From positions 62,001-126,000 of the forward strand of contig NZ_FNWC01000005.1 of assembly GCF_900104635.1 (NCBI RefSeq): a DNA stretch of 64,000 bases, given 5' to 3'. Made by a program: the position numbers and the translations under genes. This document shows positions 49,340 through 59,927 of this stretch, in pieces; within the stretch, counting starts at the first letter, position 1; each line of letters starts with the position of its first letter. The DNA comes from Coprococcus phoceensis. GTDB lineage: Bacteria > Bacillota > Clostridia > Lachnospirales > Lachnospiraceae. The notes below the pieces were generated by a model. That model was given only the letters and a program-made list of their open reading frames with translations. It was not told the DNA's origin and did no database searches.

Positions 49340-51406
49340 ATGAAAGAAATCAATGAACAGATTATAGAGCGGTATATGCTTTCAATAGAAAGAATCCGCA
49401 GAATCACAGAAGAAGAGACGACAGAAGTTTTATATAGAGACTATTTTCGGAAAGTATCCGAATTTATTTTGAAGATCAATGAGATTCGGGAACGTATGCA
49501 GGACAAGCCATTTGAACAGTGTACGCTCGACGAATTAAAAAGAGAGAATGAAAGTATCTATGCAGATGTTGTGGGAGACCAGTACGATACAAGTTATGCG
49601 AATCCGGCATATGCGGTTTCTTTGTTTGGAGAAGAAATCGGACAGCTTTTGAGTTTTTTATACACAGAGCTTCGCGGGGAGATCGCTTATGTGTATGAGC
49701 AGCAGGTGGAATATCTTGCAATCTGCAACGAATTATTTATAGAGATATATAATTGTTTTGAGGGGACATTGACACCGGATTACAAGGAACTCAAAGAGAT
49801 TGTTTACTGGTATGCGAGTGATTACTGTGATGTATTTGTCGCTGACAGAATCGAAGAACAGTTGAATCCGGAATGTTCGTTTGCCGCAGATATCGTGACA
49901 AAAAGTAATTTAAACGATTTGCGTTATCTGTATCAGTATGGCGAATATGTGTCTGAGAATGAGTGGAAGACAGCGGAACATTTGAATACACTTCCACAGA
50001 AGACAATTGATCAGATGGCGGATGTATACACGGAAGGATATCGAATTGGATTCGTTAATGCGGGGATTGATCTGTCGAAAAAATCGGTTGTAAATATTCG
50101 TTATACACTTGGATTTGAGCGGGTAATCAAAAAAGCAATTGAAAATTTTGAAAAGATGGGACTAAGACCGACAATCTATCGGGCAGCAGTCAGTGTATTG
50201 ACAAAGCGACAGCACTATAAAGTAGGATATTACGGAGCAATTGCAAATAAGCAGTATGAGTATGATCACAGACAGGATCAGGGGCTGTTTTTGGATAAGA
50301 AGTTCATGGAGAGAAAGCTCGATGTCATGAAAAATGCCTACGAGAAGTACAGAGAGCTTGCAGGAGAACATGCGGGACCGGCTGTTATGGAGATATTCGG
50401 TGAAGAACCGTTTGCGCCGGTGCAAAAGCCGGAGTCAGTTGTGCTCACAGAAAAGCAGGAAAAATTATCGGTGCTGTTTGACAGCAAATCCGGACAGCTT
50501 ACGAATCAGTATATCAAAGGGGATGAGCGCAGTTTTACGATTGTCGCTTATCCGGTACCGGAGATTGGAGCACAGTATAAAGAGATTTTTGATGAAGTCA
50601 TTCGCATCAACACGTTAGATGCGAACGTCTATAAAAACGTACAACAGGCTTTGATTGATGCGCTGGATAAAGGTGAGTATGTGCATATTCTTGGGAAAGA
50701 TAAAAATGAGACTGACTTAAAAGTACAGCTTTATCGTTTGTCAGACCCGGCGAAAGAGACTATTTTCGAAAACTGCGTGGCGGATGTCAATATTCCGGTC
50801 GGAGAAGTATTTACTTCGCCGGTACTGGAGGGGACAAACGGAGTGCTGAATGTAAGTAAAGTATATCTCAATGAATTGCAGTACCGTGATCTGAAGATTA
50901 CATTTGAAAATGGAAAGATTACAGAGTATACATGCAGCAATTTCGAGGACGAGGAGCAATCGAAAAAGTATATCAAAAGCAATATTCTTCATAACCATGA
51001 TACGCTGCCTCTTGGAGAATTTGCCATCGGAACGAATACAACTGCGTATGTTGTGGCAAAGAAATATCAGATTGAGGACAAGATGCCGATTCTGATCGCA
51101 GAAAAGATGGGACCGCATTTTGCTGTGGGAGATACATGCTATAGCTGGAGCGAGGAGAATAAATTGTATAATCCGGATGGAAAGGAAATTGTTGCGAAAG
51201 ATAATTCGGTTTCAATACTTCGGAAAGAAGATGTGTCAAAAGCGTATTTCCAATGTCATACTGATATCACAATTCCGTATGAAGAGTTAGAAGAGATTGC
51301 GGTTGTGACCGAAAAAGGAGAGCGCATTATGTTACTGAAAGACGGCCATTTTGTGCTGTCTGGAACAGAGATTCTGAACGAGCCACTGAAGGAAGCTGGC
51401 GTGTAG
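49340..51406 (+). CDS. M29-family (aminopeptidase T-like) metallopeptidase
   Basis: 688 residues. The C-terminal half matches aminopeptidase M29 motifs: IPVGEVFTSPVLEGTNGVLN, LGEFAIGTNTTAYVVAKKYQ, then IAEKMGPHFAVG, which carry the Glu/His metal ligands. The N-terminal 300 residues form a helical extension not seen in the shorter classical enzymes. It starts directly after the previous stop. It probably releases N-terminal amino acids from peptides in the cytoplasm. Confidence 0.8.
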   Translation: MKEINEQIIERYMLSIERIRRITEEETTEVLYRDYFRKVSEFILKINEIRERMQDKPFEQCTLDELKRENESIYADVVGDQYDTSYANPAYAVSLFGEEIGQLLSFLYTELRGEIAYVYEQQVEYLAICNELFIEIYNCFEGTLTPDYKELKEIVYWYASDYCDVFVADRIEEQLNPECSFAADIVTKSNLNDLRYLYQYGEYVSENEWKTAEHLNTLPQKTIDQMADVYTEGYRIGFVNAGIDLSKKSVVNIRYTLGFERVIKKAIENFEKMGLRPTIYRAAVSVLTKRQHYKVGYYGAIANKQYEYDHRQDQGLFLDKKFMERKLDVMKNAYEKYRELAGEHAGPAVMEIFGEEPFAPVQKPESVVLTEKQEKLSVLFDSKSGQLTNQYIKGDERSFTIVAYPVPEIGAQYKEIFDEVIRINTLDANVYKNVQQALIDALDKGEYVHILGKDKNETDLKVQLYRLSDPAKETIFENCVADVNIPVGEVFTSPVLEGTNGVLNVSKVYLNELQYRDLKITFENGKITEYTCSNFEDEEQSKKYIKSNILHNHDTLPLGEFAIGTNTTAYVVAKKYQIEDKMPILIAEKMGPHFAVGDTCYSWSEENKLYNPDGKEIVAKDNSVSILRKEDVSKAYFQCHTDITIPYEELEEIAVVTEKGERIMLLKDGHFVLSGTEILNEPLKEAGV

Positions 51407-51467
51407 AAAAGATGATAGAACCATATTTGTGATAAGCATTTATAATTATTCTTAACAAGTGGAGATG

Positions 51468-51496
51468 TTGACATCCTTGAAATGTATTAGTAAAAT
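51468..51496 (+). promoter_or_regulatory. Promoter of the purEMND operon
   Basis: Perfect TTGACA, 17 bases, TAAAAT, about 65 bases before purE. Two ACTTATAAAT repeats lie downstream (about 51497 and 51528). I see no guanine riboswitch in this leader. Confidence 0.75.
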
Positions 51497-51561
51497 AACT
51501 TATAAATAGTGGAATATTTATTTTGATTACTTATAAATGAGACGAAGGAAGGAGAACAATT

Positions 51562-52074
51562 ATGCCAAAGGTAGGAATTGTAATGGGTAGCGATTCTGAC
51601 ATGAAAGTAATGAGCAAAGCAGCTGACATGTTAGAAAAATTTGGAGTGGAATATGAGATGACAATTATCTCAGCACACCGTGAGCCGGATGTTTTTTATG
51701 ACTATGCGAAATCAGCAGAAGAGAAAGATTTTAAAGTCATCATTGCGGGAGCAGGGATGGCGGCGCATCTTCCGGGAATGTGTGCGGCGATTTTCCCGAT
51801 GCCGGTAATTGGAATCCCAATGTCAGGCAAGAATTTGGAAGGGGTAGATGCACTGTATTCAATTGTTCAGATGCCGCCTGGAATTCCGGTAGCAACTGTG
51901 GCAATCGATGGAGGTGCCAACGCAGCGATTTTAGCAGCAAAGATTCTTGCAACATCTGATCCTGAGCTGTTGGAGAGATTGAAAGCCTACACAAAAGAAA
52001 TGAAAGAAACGGTACAGGCAAAAGCAGCAAAATTAGACGAGCTTGGACACAAAGAATATTTGAAACAAATGTAG
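51562..52074 (+). CDS. purE: N5-carboxyaminoimidazole ribonucleotide mutase
   Basis: 170 residues with the class I PurE signature [13 protein letters not shown], the ISAHREPD loop and [10 protein letters not shown]. It converts N5-CAIR to CAIR in purine synthesis. First gene of the run purE-purM-purN-purD; no purK is present in the cluster. Confidence 0.97.
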   Translation: MPKVGIVMGSDSDMKVMSKAADMLEKFGVEYEMTIISAHREPDVFYDYAKSAEEKDFKVIIAGAGMAAHLPGMCAAIFPMPVIGIPMSGKNLEGVDALYSIVQMPPGIPVATVAIDGGANAAILAAKILATSDPELLERLKAYTKEMKETVQAKAAKLDELGHKEYLKQM

Positions 52075-52096
52075 AACACATATTGGAGGAAGTAAG

Positions 52097-53122
52097 ATGG
52101 ATTATAAGAACGCAGGCGTAGATATTGAAGCTGGTTACAAATCAGTAGAATTGATGAAAAAACATATTCAGCAGACAATGAGACCGGAAGTGCTGACAAA
52201 TATCGGAGGATTTTCAGGAGCTTTTTCTATGGAGAAATTCAAAGATATGGAAAAACCAACTCTTGTATCCGGAACTGATGGTGTCGGAACAAAGTTAAAA
52301 CTTGCTTTTATTTTAGATAAACATGATACAATTGGTATCGACTGTGTGGCAATGTGTGTGAATGATATTGCCTGTGCAGGAGGAGAACCATTATTTTTCT
52401 TAGACTATATTGCCTGCGGAAAAAATGAACCGGAGAAAATCGCTACAATCGTAAGCGGTGTCGCAGAAGGATGTAAACAGTCAGGCGCAGCGTTGATCGG
52501 TGGAGAGACTGCAGAAATGCCAGGTTTCTATCCAGTAGATGAATACGATCTTGCAGGATTTGCAGTTGGTGTGGTAGATGAAAAAGATCTGATCACAGGA
52601 AAAGAATTAAAAGACGGAGATGTGCTGATCGGTATGGCATCTTCAGGTGTTCACAGCAATGGATTTTCTCTGGTAAGAAAAGTGTTCGACATGAAAGAAG
52701 AGGCATTGAAGAGAGAATATGATTCACTTGGATGCTCGCTGGGCGAGGCATTGCTTGCTCCAACAAAAATTTATGTGAAAGCACTTCGCACAATCAAAGA
52801 ATCTGGTGTGAAGATCAAAGCCTGCAGTCATATCACAGGTGGTGGTTTCTATGAAAACATTCCACGTATGCTCTGTGATGGGATGCACGCGGTTGTAAAA
52901 AAAGACAGCTATCCGATTCCGCCAATCTTTAAAATGTTAGCAGTGGATGGCGATATTGAAGAGACTATGATGTACAACACATTCAACATGGGACTTGGAA
53001 TGATTCTTGCAGTTGATAAAGAAAATGTAGATAAGACATTAGAGGCAATCAAAGCAGCCGGCGAGGACGGATATGTAGTTGGTCATATTGAAGCCGGAGA
53101 TAAAGGAGTTACTTTATGCTAA
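52097..53122 (+). CDS. purM: Phosphoribosylformylglycinamidine cyclo-ligase (AIR synthetase)
   Basis: 341 residues with the AIRS fold signature: [39 protein letters not shown] and [15 protein letters not shown]. It closes the imidazole ring to give AIR. Its end overlaps purN by seven bases. Confidence 0.97.
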   Translation: MDYKNAGVDIEAGYKSVELMKKHIQQTMRPEVLTNIGGFSGAFSMEKFKDMEKPTLVSGTDGVGTKLKLAFILDKHDTIGIDCVAMCVNDIACAGGEPLFFLDYIACGKNEPEKIATIVSGVAEGCKQSGAALIGGETAEMPGFYPVDEYDLAGFAVGVVDEKDLITGKELKDGDVLIGMASSGVHSNGFSLVRKVFDMKEEALKREYDSLGCSLGEALLAPTKIYVKALRTIKESGVKIKACSHITGGGFYENIPRMLCDGMHAVVKKDSYPIPPIFKMLAVDGDIEETMMYNTFNMGLGMILAVDKENVDKTLEAIKAAGEDGYVVGHIEAGDKGVTLC

Positions 53123-53748
53123 AAGTAGTTGTGCTGGTTTCCGGAGGCGGAACGAATCTGCAGGCGATTTTGGATGCGGTAGACAGCGGTGCGATCACGA
53201 ACACAGAGATTGTGGGCGTGATCAGCAACAATAAGAATGCATATGCTTTACAGAGAGCAGAAGAAAAGGGAATTCCGAATGTCTGTGTCTCTCCGAAAGC
53301 GTTTGCGTCGAGAGCAGAGTTTAATCAGGCATTGTTAGATACCGTGGATCAGTTTCAGGCAGATTTACTGGTACTTGCAGGATTTTTGGTTGTCATTCCG
53401 GAAATGATGATCGAAGCTTACAGAAACCGTATTATCAATATCCATCCATCTCTGATTCCGGCATTTTGCGGAACTGGGTATTATGGTTTGAAAGTGCATG
53501 AGGCGGCACTTGAAAAGGGCGTAAAAGTCGTTGGAGCTACTGTGCACTTTGTGGATGAAGGAACCGATACCGGTGCGATCATTCTTCAGAAGGCTGTGGA
53601 AGTAAAACAGGGAGATACTCCTGAAATTTTGCAAAGAAGAGTGATGGAGCAGGCAGAGTGGAAAATTCTCCCACAGGCAATTGACCTGATCGCAAATGGA
53701 AAAGTGAAGGTTGTAGATGGCAAGGTAATGATAGAGGAAGAAGCATAG
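53116..53748 (+). CDS. purN: Phosphoribosylglycinamide formyltransferase
   Basis: 210 residues: [16 protein letters not shown], the catalytic Asn-His-Asp region ([10 protein letters not shown], then [13 protein letters not shown]). It transfers formyl from 10-formyl-THF to GAR. It overlaps purM and is nine bases before purD. Classical HPSLLPSF reads HPSLIPAF here. Confidence 0.97.
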   Translation: MLKVVVLVSGGGTNLQAILDAVDSGAITNTEIVGVISNNKNAYALQRAEEKGIPNVCVSPKAFASRAEFNQALLDTVDQFQADLLVLAGFLVVIPEMMIEAYRNRIINIHPSLIPAFCGTGYYGLKVHEAALEKGVKVVGATVHFVDEGTDTGAIILQKAVEVKQGDTPEILQRRVMEQAEWKILPQAIDLIANGKVKVVDGKVMIEEEA

Positions 53749-53757
53749 GAGGTCGCA

Positions 53758-55029
53758 ATGAAAGTATTAATTGTTGGAAGCGGCGGAAGAGAACATGCGA
53801 TTGCATGGAGTGTGGCAAAAAGTGATAAAGTAGAGAAAATTTATTGTGCACCTGGGAATGCAGGGATTGCACAGTATGCAGAATGTGTTGCAATCGGTGC
53901 GATGGAGTTTGAAAAACTGGCAGCTTTTGCAAAAGAACATGAAGTAGACCTTACAATTGTCGGAATGGATGATCCGCTTGTAGGTGGAATTGTAGATGTG
54001 TTTGAAAGCGAAGGATTAAGAGTGTTCGGTCCTCGTAAAAATGCGGCTATTTTGGAAGGCTCCAAAGCATTTTCAAAAGATTTGATGAAAAAATATAATA
54101 TCCCCACAGCGGGATATGAAAACTTTGATGACGCAAAGAAAGCGCTTGCGTATCTTGAGACAGCGAAGTTCCCAATCGTGTTAAAGGCGGACGGACTTGC
54201 ACTTGGAAAAGGTGTACTGATCTGCAACACATTGGAAGAAGCAAAAGATGGAGTACAATCCATTATGCTGGATAAGCAGTTTGGAACAGCAGGAAACACG
54301 ATGGTCATCGAAGAATTTATGACTGGCCGTGAAGTGTCGGTACTTTCTTTTGTGGATGGAAACACAATCAAGACGATGACATCCGCGCAGGATCACAAAC
54401 GTGCAATGGATGGAGACAAAGGTTTGAACACAGGAGGAATGGGAACATTTTCTCCAAGCCCGTTCTACACAAAAGAAGTAGAAGAGTTCTGTAATAAATA
54501 TATTTATCAGGCAACAGTAGATGCTATGAAAGCAGAAGGAAGAGAATTTAAGGGAATTATTTTCTTTGGATTGATGCTGACAGAGGATGGACCGAAAGTA
54601 TTGGAATACAATGCAAGATTCGGAGATCCGGAGGCACAGGTTGTACTTCCTCGTATGAAAAATGATATCATCGAAGTTGTGGAGGCATGTATTGACGGAA
54701 CATTAGATCAGATTGATCTTCAGTTTGAAGACAATGCGGCTGTGTGTGTTGTGCTTGCATCAGAAGGATATCCGGTGAAGTATGACAAAGGACTTCCAAT
54801 CAGTGGACTGGAAGAATTTGAAAAACACGACGGATATTATTGCTTCCATGCGGGAACAAAGTTTGAAGGCGATAAGATCGTGACAAACGGCGGACGTGTT
54901 CTCGGGGTGACTGCAAAAGGAAAAGATTTGAAAGAAGCACGCGAAAACGCTTACAAAGCGACAGAGTGGGTGCAGTTTGCAAACAAATATAAGAGAAATG
55001 ATATCGGAAAAGCGATAGATGAAGCGTAA
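53758..55029 (+). CDS. purD: Phosphoribosylamine-glycine ligase
   Basis: 423 residues with ATP-grasp fold: VGSGGREHAIAW at the start, LKADGLALGKGV, and the GARS signature region RFGDPEAQVVLPRM. It makes GAR from phosphoribosylamine and glycine. Last gene of the operon; a terminator follows. Confidence 0.97.
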   Translation: MKVLIVGSGGREHAIAWSVAKSDKVEKIYCAPGNAGIAQYAECVAIGAMEFEKLAAFAKEHEVDLTIVGMDDPLVGGIVDVFESEGLRVFGPRKNAAILEGSKAFSKDLMKKYNIPTAGYENFDDAKKALAYLETAKFPIVLKADGLALGKGVLICNTLEEAKDGVQSIMLDKQFGTAGNTMVIEEFMTGREVSVLSFVDGNTIKTMTSAQDHKRAMDGDKGLNTGGMGTFSPSPFYTKEVEEFCNKYIYQATVDAMKAEGREFKGIIFFGLMLTEDGPKVLEYNARFGDPEAQVVLPRMKNDIIEVVEACIDGTLDQIDLQFEDNAAVCVVLASEGYPVKYDKGLPISGLEEFEKHDGYYCFHAGTKFEGDKIVTNGGRVLGVTAKGKDLKEARENAYKATEWVQFANKYKRNDIGKAIDEA

Positions 55030-55037
55030 CTCTTTGA

Positions 55038-55076
55038 TGGGGACGAAGTTTTTATAAAACTTCGTCCTTGCTTTTT
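55038..55076 (+). terminator. Intrinsic terminator after purD
   Basis: GGACGAAGTTTT pairs with AAAACTTCGTCC, followed by TTGCTTTTT. Confidence 0.92.
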
Positions 55077-55117
55077 CCGGAGATGATATTGTCTGAGAGT
55101 CAAAATAAAATAGAAAG

Positions 55118-55144
55118 TTGACAGAAGTAGGCGAATGCTATAAT
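55118..55144 (+). promoter_or_regulatory. Promoter of the GntR-clpC pair
   Basis: TTGACA (55118-55123), 15 bases, TATAAT (55139-55144); the shortish spacing suggests regulation. No CtsR-type heptad repeat (GGTCAAA) is seen. Confidence 0.6.
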
Positions 55145-55180
55145 ATCTATATAACAATCAGAAGAAAAAAGGTGAAAAAG

Positions 55181-55549
55181 ATGCTTATAGAAATTGATTT
55201 TAACAGTGATGAGGCAATTTATATTCAATTGCGCAATCAGATTATTATGGGGATTGCTACGTCTCAGATACAGGAAGGAGATACACTTCCTTCCGTGAGA
55301 CAATTGGCGGAAAATATCGGGATTAATATGCATACAGTGAATAAGGCGTACAGTGTGCTGCGAGAGGAAGGTTTCCTGCAGCTTGACCGAAGAAGAGGAG
55401 CCGTAATTGCGCTTGACATTGATAAGATACGGGCGATGGAAGATATGAGAAGATATCTGCGCGTGGCACTTGCCAAGGCGCATTGTCATAATATTACAAA
55501 GGAAGACATCTACGAGCTGGTAGATGAGATTTATGAAGATTATAAATAG
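55181..55549 (+). CDS. GntR-family regulator, YtrA type
   Basis: 122 residues from ATG 55181. N-terminal winged HTH (IYIQLRNQIIMGIATSQIQE, then LPSVRQLAENIGINMHTVNK) and a short C-terminal dimerisation tail, the size of YtrA-subfamily regulators, which lack a large effector domain. It lies 17 bases before clpC, in the position where other Firmicutes have ctsR/mcsA/mcsB. Confidence 0.92.
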   Translation: MLIEIDFNSDEAIYIQLRNQIIMGIATSQIQEGDTLPSVRQLAENIGINMHTVNKAYSVLREEGFLQLDRRRGAVIALDIDKIRAMEDMRRYLRVALAKAHCHNITKEDIYELVDEIYEDYK

Positions 55550-55566
55550 GTAGCAGGAGGAGATAG

Positions 55567-58011
55567 ATGCAGAAAGATTTTACAAAACAGGCTGCGAAAG
55601 TATTAGAGACAGCAAGGGCGCTTGCAAAAAAATGGAACCATCCATATGTGGGGACAGAGCATCTGCTGCTTGCTTTGAGAAGAGAATTTACAGGTGTTGC
55701 AGGCCAGATTCTTGCGGCTAACAAAGTGGAAGAAGAAAAGATTACAAAAGTGATCGAGGAACTGATTTCTCCGGGAACTGAGATGCAGACGAAGAGAACA
55801 TTGGAGTTCAGCCCGAGACTGGTATATCTTTTGGATAATGCGCTTTTGGAAGCAGTGCGATTATCTTCTGAGAAGATAGGAACAGAACATATGCTGCTTG
55901 CCATGTTAAAAGATGTAGACTGCGTGGCAACAAGAACATTGGTGACATTGAATGTGAATCTTGGCAAAGTGCAGGAGGGAATATTGGAAGTCATCGGAGT
56001 GAATCCGAGAGAATATATGGAGGACACCAGAGAGGACAAAAATGGTCGTAACAGTGTACTTGCACAGTACAGTACAGATTTGACGGCGCAGGCAGAAGAA
56101 GGAAAATTAGATCCGGTAATTGGAAGAGAGTCTGAGATAGAAAGACTGATGCAGATTTTAAGCAGACGGACAAAAAATAATCCGTGTCTAGTGGGAGAAC
56201 CTGGTGTTGGAAAGACAGCAATTATCGAAGGGCTGGCGAACCAGATTGCAACGGGGATTGTGCCGGATGGCATGAAAGATAAACGGATTGTGACGCTGGA
56301 TTTATCAGGAATGATAGCGGGATCCAAATACCGTGGAGAGTTTGAGGAACGGATGAAACGATTGATCCGGGAAGTGAGATCTGCCGGAAATATTATTTTA
56401 TTTTTAGATGAGGTGCACACGATGATTGGCGCAGGAGGCGCCGAAGGTGCGATTGATGCATCAAATATTCTGAAGCCATCTCTTGCAAGAGGAGAACTGC
56501 AGCTGATCGGGGCGACGACAATTGTGGAATATCGGAAATACATTGAGAAAGATGCTGCTTTGGAGAGACGCTTTCAGCCGATCACAGTGGAAGAACCGAC
56601 GAATGAGCAGTGTGAACGTATTTTAGAGGGAATCAAGGGAAAATACGAGAGTCATCATCATGTGACAATTGAGGAAGGCGCGTTAAAAGCGGCGGTGACT
56701 TTGTCAAGCCGTTATATCAATGACCGTCATCTTCCGGATAAGGCGATTGATGTGCTTGACGAGGCGTGTTCGAAGGTAAGTCTTGCAGGATTTAAAGTAC
56801 CGGACAGCCTGACAAGACTGGAACAGACATTGCAGGAAATCTCACTGGAAAAAGAAGAAAAGATTAAAAATGGAGATTTTGCAGAAGCATCATTGCTGCA
56901 CAAAGAGCAGGAGAGTGTGGGAAAAAAATTAGAGAGTGTGAAAAGACGTTTTCATTCGAACAATGCAAAGCGGAACCTGGTTGTCACTGAGGCGGATATC
57001 GAATCTGTTGTATCCTCCTGGACGAAAATTCCAGTGCAGAAGCTGGCGGAGACAGAAAGCGCAAGATTGAAAAAGCTGGAGCAGACGCTGCATAAAAGAG
57101 TAATCGGGCAGGAGGAAGCGGTGAGTGCGGTTGCAAGAGCGGTGAAACGTGGGCGTGTCGGACTAAAAGATCCAAGGCGCCCGATAGGTTCGTTCTTGTT
57201 TTTAGGTCCGACAGGAGTCGGAAAGACAGAACTTTCCAAGGCACTGGCAGAAGCTTTGTTCGGCGATGAAAATGCGATGATTCGCGTAGATATGTCAGAA
57301 TATATGGAAAAACACAGTGTATCGAAGATGATTGGCTCACCACCGGGGTATGTAGGTCACGACGATGGCGGACAATTGAGTGAGAAAGTTCGCCGAAACC
57401 CGTACTCAGTGGTACTGTTTGATGAGATTGAAAAGGCACATCCGGATGTATTTAACATTTTATTGCAGGTGTTGGATGACGGGCATATCACAGATTCGCA
57501 GGGAAGAAAAGTAGATTTTAGAAATACAGTCATTATTATGACTTCCAATGCAGGGGCAAAAGCAATTGTCGATCCGAAGAAATTGGGATTTGTAACAAAA
57601 GAAGATGCCGCCGGCGATTATAAAAAGATGAAGGCGAATGTGATGGACGAGGTGAAATTACTGTTCCGTCCGGAATTTTTGAACCGAATTGATGAGATTA
57701 TTGTATTCCATTCATTGACAATCGATCACATGAAAAAGATTGTTGGGTTGATGTGCAAAGAATTGATCAGACGTGTGAAGAACCAGATGAATATCACATT
57801 GACGATTCGAGATTCTGCAAAAAAATATATTGTGGAAAAGGGCAATGACCAGAAATATGGTGCAAGACCGTTGCGGCGTGCAATGCAGACGGAACTGGAA
57901 GATAAGCTTGCCGAGGCAATATTAGACGGAGAGATTTGCGAAGGAATGGATGTGGAAGTGGGAGTATCTAAAAAAGAACTAAAATTTTTCACAAAAGACA
58001 CAAAAAACTAG
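55567..58011 (+). CDS. clpC: ATP-dependent Clp protease ATPase subunit ClpC
   Basis: 814 residues. Clp N domain with two repeats (about 5-145), AAA-1 with Walker A GEPGVGKT and Walker B IILFLDEVHT, an M-domain coiled coil of UVR type (about 400-460), AAA-2 with GPTGVGKT and VVLFDEIEKAHP, and a ClpP-loop region. It unfolds proteins for ClpP. The operon lacks mcsA/mcsB arginine-kinase genes, so adaptor control must differ from Bacillus. Confidence 0.96.
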   Translation: MQKDFTKQAAKVLETARALAKKWNHPYVGTEHLLLALRREFTGVAGQILAANKVEEEKITKVIEELISPGTEMQTKRTLEFSPRLVYLLDNALLEAVRLSSEKIGTEHMLLAMLKDVDCVATRTLVTLNVNLGKVQEGILEVIGVNPREYMEDTREDKNGRNSVLAQYSTDLTAQAEEGKLDPVIGRESEIERLMQILSRRTKNNPCLVGEPGVGKTAIIEGLANQIATGIVPDGMKDKRIVTLDLSGMIAGSKYRGEFEERMKRLIREVRSAGNIILFLDEVHTMIGAGGAEGAIDASNILKPSLARGELQLIGATTIVEYRKYIEKDAALERRFQPITVEEPTNEQCERILEGIKGKYESHHHVTIEEGALKAAVTLSSRYINDRHLPDKAIDVLDEACSKVSLAGFKVPDSLTRLEQTLQEISLEKEEKIKNGDFAEASLLHKEQESVGKKLESVKRRFHSNNAKRNLVVTEADIESVVSSWTKIPVQKLAETESARLKKLEQTLHKRVIGQEEAVSAVARAVKRGRVGLKDPRRPIGSFLFLGPTGVGKTELSKALAEALFGDENAMIRVDMSEYMEKHSVSKMIGSPPGYVGHDDGGQLSEKVRRNPYSVVLFDEIEKAHPDVFNILLQVLDDGHITDSQGRKVDFRNTVIIMTSNAGAKAIVDPKKLGFVTKEDAAGDYKKMKANVMDEVKLLFRPEFLNRIDEIIVFHSLTIDHMKKIVGLMCKELIRRVKNQMNITLTIRDSAKKYIVEKGNDQKYGARPLRRAMQTELEDKLAEAILDGEICEGMDVEVGVSKKELKFFTKDTKN

Positions 58012-58076
58012 CAAAATAGTCTGATTTATTATATAATAGAAGTAGAAATTTTATACCATTTAGGAGGAAAAATAAG

Positions 58077-58490
58077 ATGGCAGCAGTAAAGGACTTATTG
58101 AGAGCAGAGGCAGATGGGACACTCAGTTTTGGGGATTACACACTTGCTTCAAAGACAAAATTAGACGGATTTGAATTCCAGGGAGATTTATATAAAGTAA
58201 AGACGTTCAAAGAGATTACAAAATTAGAAAAAAATGGAATGTTTGTATATGAATCAGTACCAGGAACTGCTGTAGAACATTTTAAGATGACAGAAGATGT
58301 GCTTTCATTTGAGGTATCCGGAGCAGAGGATGCACAGTTTACAGTTGAACTGGAGGCGGACAGTAAATACGAAGTCTACATGGATGATGTGAGTGTTGAT
58401 AAGATGACTACAAATTTAAGCGGAAAACTAAGTATCAGTGCTGAGCTGAATGAGAACAGCAGTGTGGAAGTAAAAATTGTAAGAAGATAA
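58077..58490 (+). CDS. Conserved Lachnospiraceae protein of unknown function
   Basis: 137 residues: MAAVKDLLRAEADGTLSFGD, then a beta-rich domain ending in ISAELNENSSVEVKIVRR. There is no signal peptide. I recall similar small proteins next to radA or clpC in this family of bacteria, sometimes labelled endosialidase without evidence. AGGAGG lies upstream and a strong terminator downstream, so it is its own short transcript or the end of the clpC transcript. Confidence 0.75.
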   Translation: MAAVKDLLRAEADGTLSFGDYTLASKTKLDGFEFQGDLYKVKTFKEITKLEKNGMFVYESVPGTAVEHFKMTEDVLSFEVSGAEDAQFTVELEADSKYEVYMDDVSVDKMTTNLSGKLSISAELNENSSVEVKIVRR

Positions 58491-58499
58491 TAGTTGGGT

Positions 58500-58533
58500 G
58501 AAATAGGTTGCGCCGAGGCGCAGCCTATTTTAT
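58500..58533 (+). terminator. Intrinsic terminator
   Basis: AAATAGGTTGCGCC pairs with GGCGCAGCCTATTT, followed by a T-rich end. Confidence 0.92.
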
Positions 58534-58568
58534 AATATATAAATTTTGTTATTAAGAAAGGAAGTCAT

Positions 58569-59924
58569 ATGGCAAAAGGAAAGAAGAGTGTTTTTTTCTG
58601 TCAAAACTGCGGACATGAAGAGAACAAATGGCTTGGGCAGTGCCCAATGTGCAAAGAATGGAATACGTTTGTGGAAGAGCCGGTTTCTTTTTCAAAGTCT
58701 GCTTCTGCGAAGCTGATAAAAGATGCGGAAGTGGTGGCTCTAAAACATGTGGAGACTGATCAGGAGGAACGAATTAAAACAAAGATAGAGGAACTCGATA
58801 GAGTACTTGGCGGAGGAATTGTTCCAGGGTCTCTTTTGCTGGTGGGAGGAGATCCTGGGATTGGGAAATCTACCCTTCTTTTGCAGGTGTGTCAGAGACT
58901 GTGTGAAGATAAGCACCAAGTGCTTTATATATCCGGGGAGGAGTCGCTCAAACAGATCAAACTCAGGGCAAACCGGATGGGAGAATTCACGGAAGATTTA
59001 CTGCTCCTATGTGAGACAAATTTAGAGATTGTGAAAAATGTGATCCAAAAAAGAAAGCCGGAAGTTGTCATCATTGACTCGATCCAGACGATGTACAGTG
59101 AGGAGGTGGCATCTGCACCGGGCAGTGTGTCACAGGTTCGGGAATCGACCAATGTATTTATGCAGTTGGCAAAGGGGCTTGGAATATCCATTTTTATTGT
59201 AGGACATGTGACAAAAGAGGGAACGGTTGCAGGACCTAGAGTGTTGGAACATATGGTGGATACCGTTCTCTATTTTGAGGGAGACAGGCATGCATCCTAC
59301 CGAATTTTGCGAGGTGTGAAGAATCGTTTTGGATCCACCAATGAAATCGGTGTGTTTGAGATGAGACAGAATGGACTTGTGGAAGTGGAAAATCCATCAG
59401 AATTTATGCTGAACGGAAAACCGGAGAATGCATCCGGGTCTGTTGTGGCGTGTTCCATGGAGGGGACAAGACCGATTTTAATTGAGATTCAGGCGCTTGT
59501 ATGCAGCAGTAATTTTGGGATGCCAAGGCGCACTGCGGCAGGTACGGATTATAATCGAGTGAATTTGCTGATGGCAGTTTTGGAAAAACGAGTAGGAATA
59601 CATCTGTCTAATTACGACGCATATGTCAATATCGCAGGGGGAATTAAGATGAATGAGCCGGCGGTGGATCTTGGGATTGTGATGGCGATTGTATCAAGTT
59701 ATAAAAATCAGCCGATTGATGAGAAGACGATTGTGTTTGGGGAGGTTGGTCTAAGCGGTGAGGTGCGTGCAGTCAACATGCCGGAGCAAAGAGTCGCCGA
59801 AGCAAAAAAACTTGGATTTACAACCTGTATTATGCCTGAAGTGTCAAGAGAGGTTGTAAAGAATATTAAAGGGATTAAGATTATCGGTGTCAAGACGATC
59901 AATGAGGCACTGCAAGTATTATGA
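58569..59924 (+). CDS. radA: DNA repair protein RadA (Sms)
   Basis: 451 residues: N-terminal C4 zinc finger (CQNCGHEENKWLGQCPMC), RecA-like ATPase with Walker A GGDPGIGKST, the RadA-specific KNRFGS motif, and a Lon-protease-like C-terminal domain. It promotes branch migration in recombinational repair and transformation. AAAGGAAG precedes the ATG. It is monocistronic between two terminators. Confidence 0.97.
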   Translation: MAKGKKSVFFCQNCGHEENKWLGQCPMCKEWNTFVEEPVSFSKSASAKLIKDAEVVALKHVETDQEERIKTKIEELDRVLGGGIVPGSLLLVGGDPGIGKSTLLLQVCQRLCEDKHQVLYISGEESLKQIKLRANRMGEFTEDLLLLCETNLEIVKNVIQKRKPEVVIIDSIQTMYSEEVASAPGSVSQVRESTNVFMQLAKGLGISIFIVGHVTKEGTVAGPRVLEHMVDTVLYFEGDRHASYRILRGVKNRFGSTNEIGVFEMRQNGLVEVENPSEFMLNGKPENASGSVVACSMEGTRPILIEIQALVCSSNFGMPRRTAAGTDYNRVNLLMAVLEKRVGIHLSNYDAYVNIAGGIKMNEPAVDLGIVMAIVSSYKNQPIDEKTIVFGEVGLSGEVRAVNMPEQRVAEAKKLGFTTCIMPEVSREVVKNIKGIKIIGVKTINEALQVL

Positions 59925-59927
59925 ACT

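Noticed and set aside
51407..51561. Guanine (purine) riboswitch before purE
   Set aside because: I could not find the conserved TATA-pairing, three-way junction or ATGG-type loops; only a promoter and two short repeats are visible.
55494..56543. Long minus-strand frame (about 349 codons) opposite clpC
   Set aside because: It mirrors codon bias of clpC, is serine/isoleucine-rich and has no ribosome binding site.
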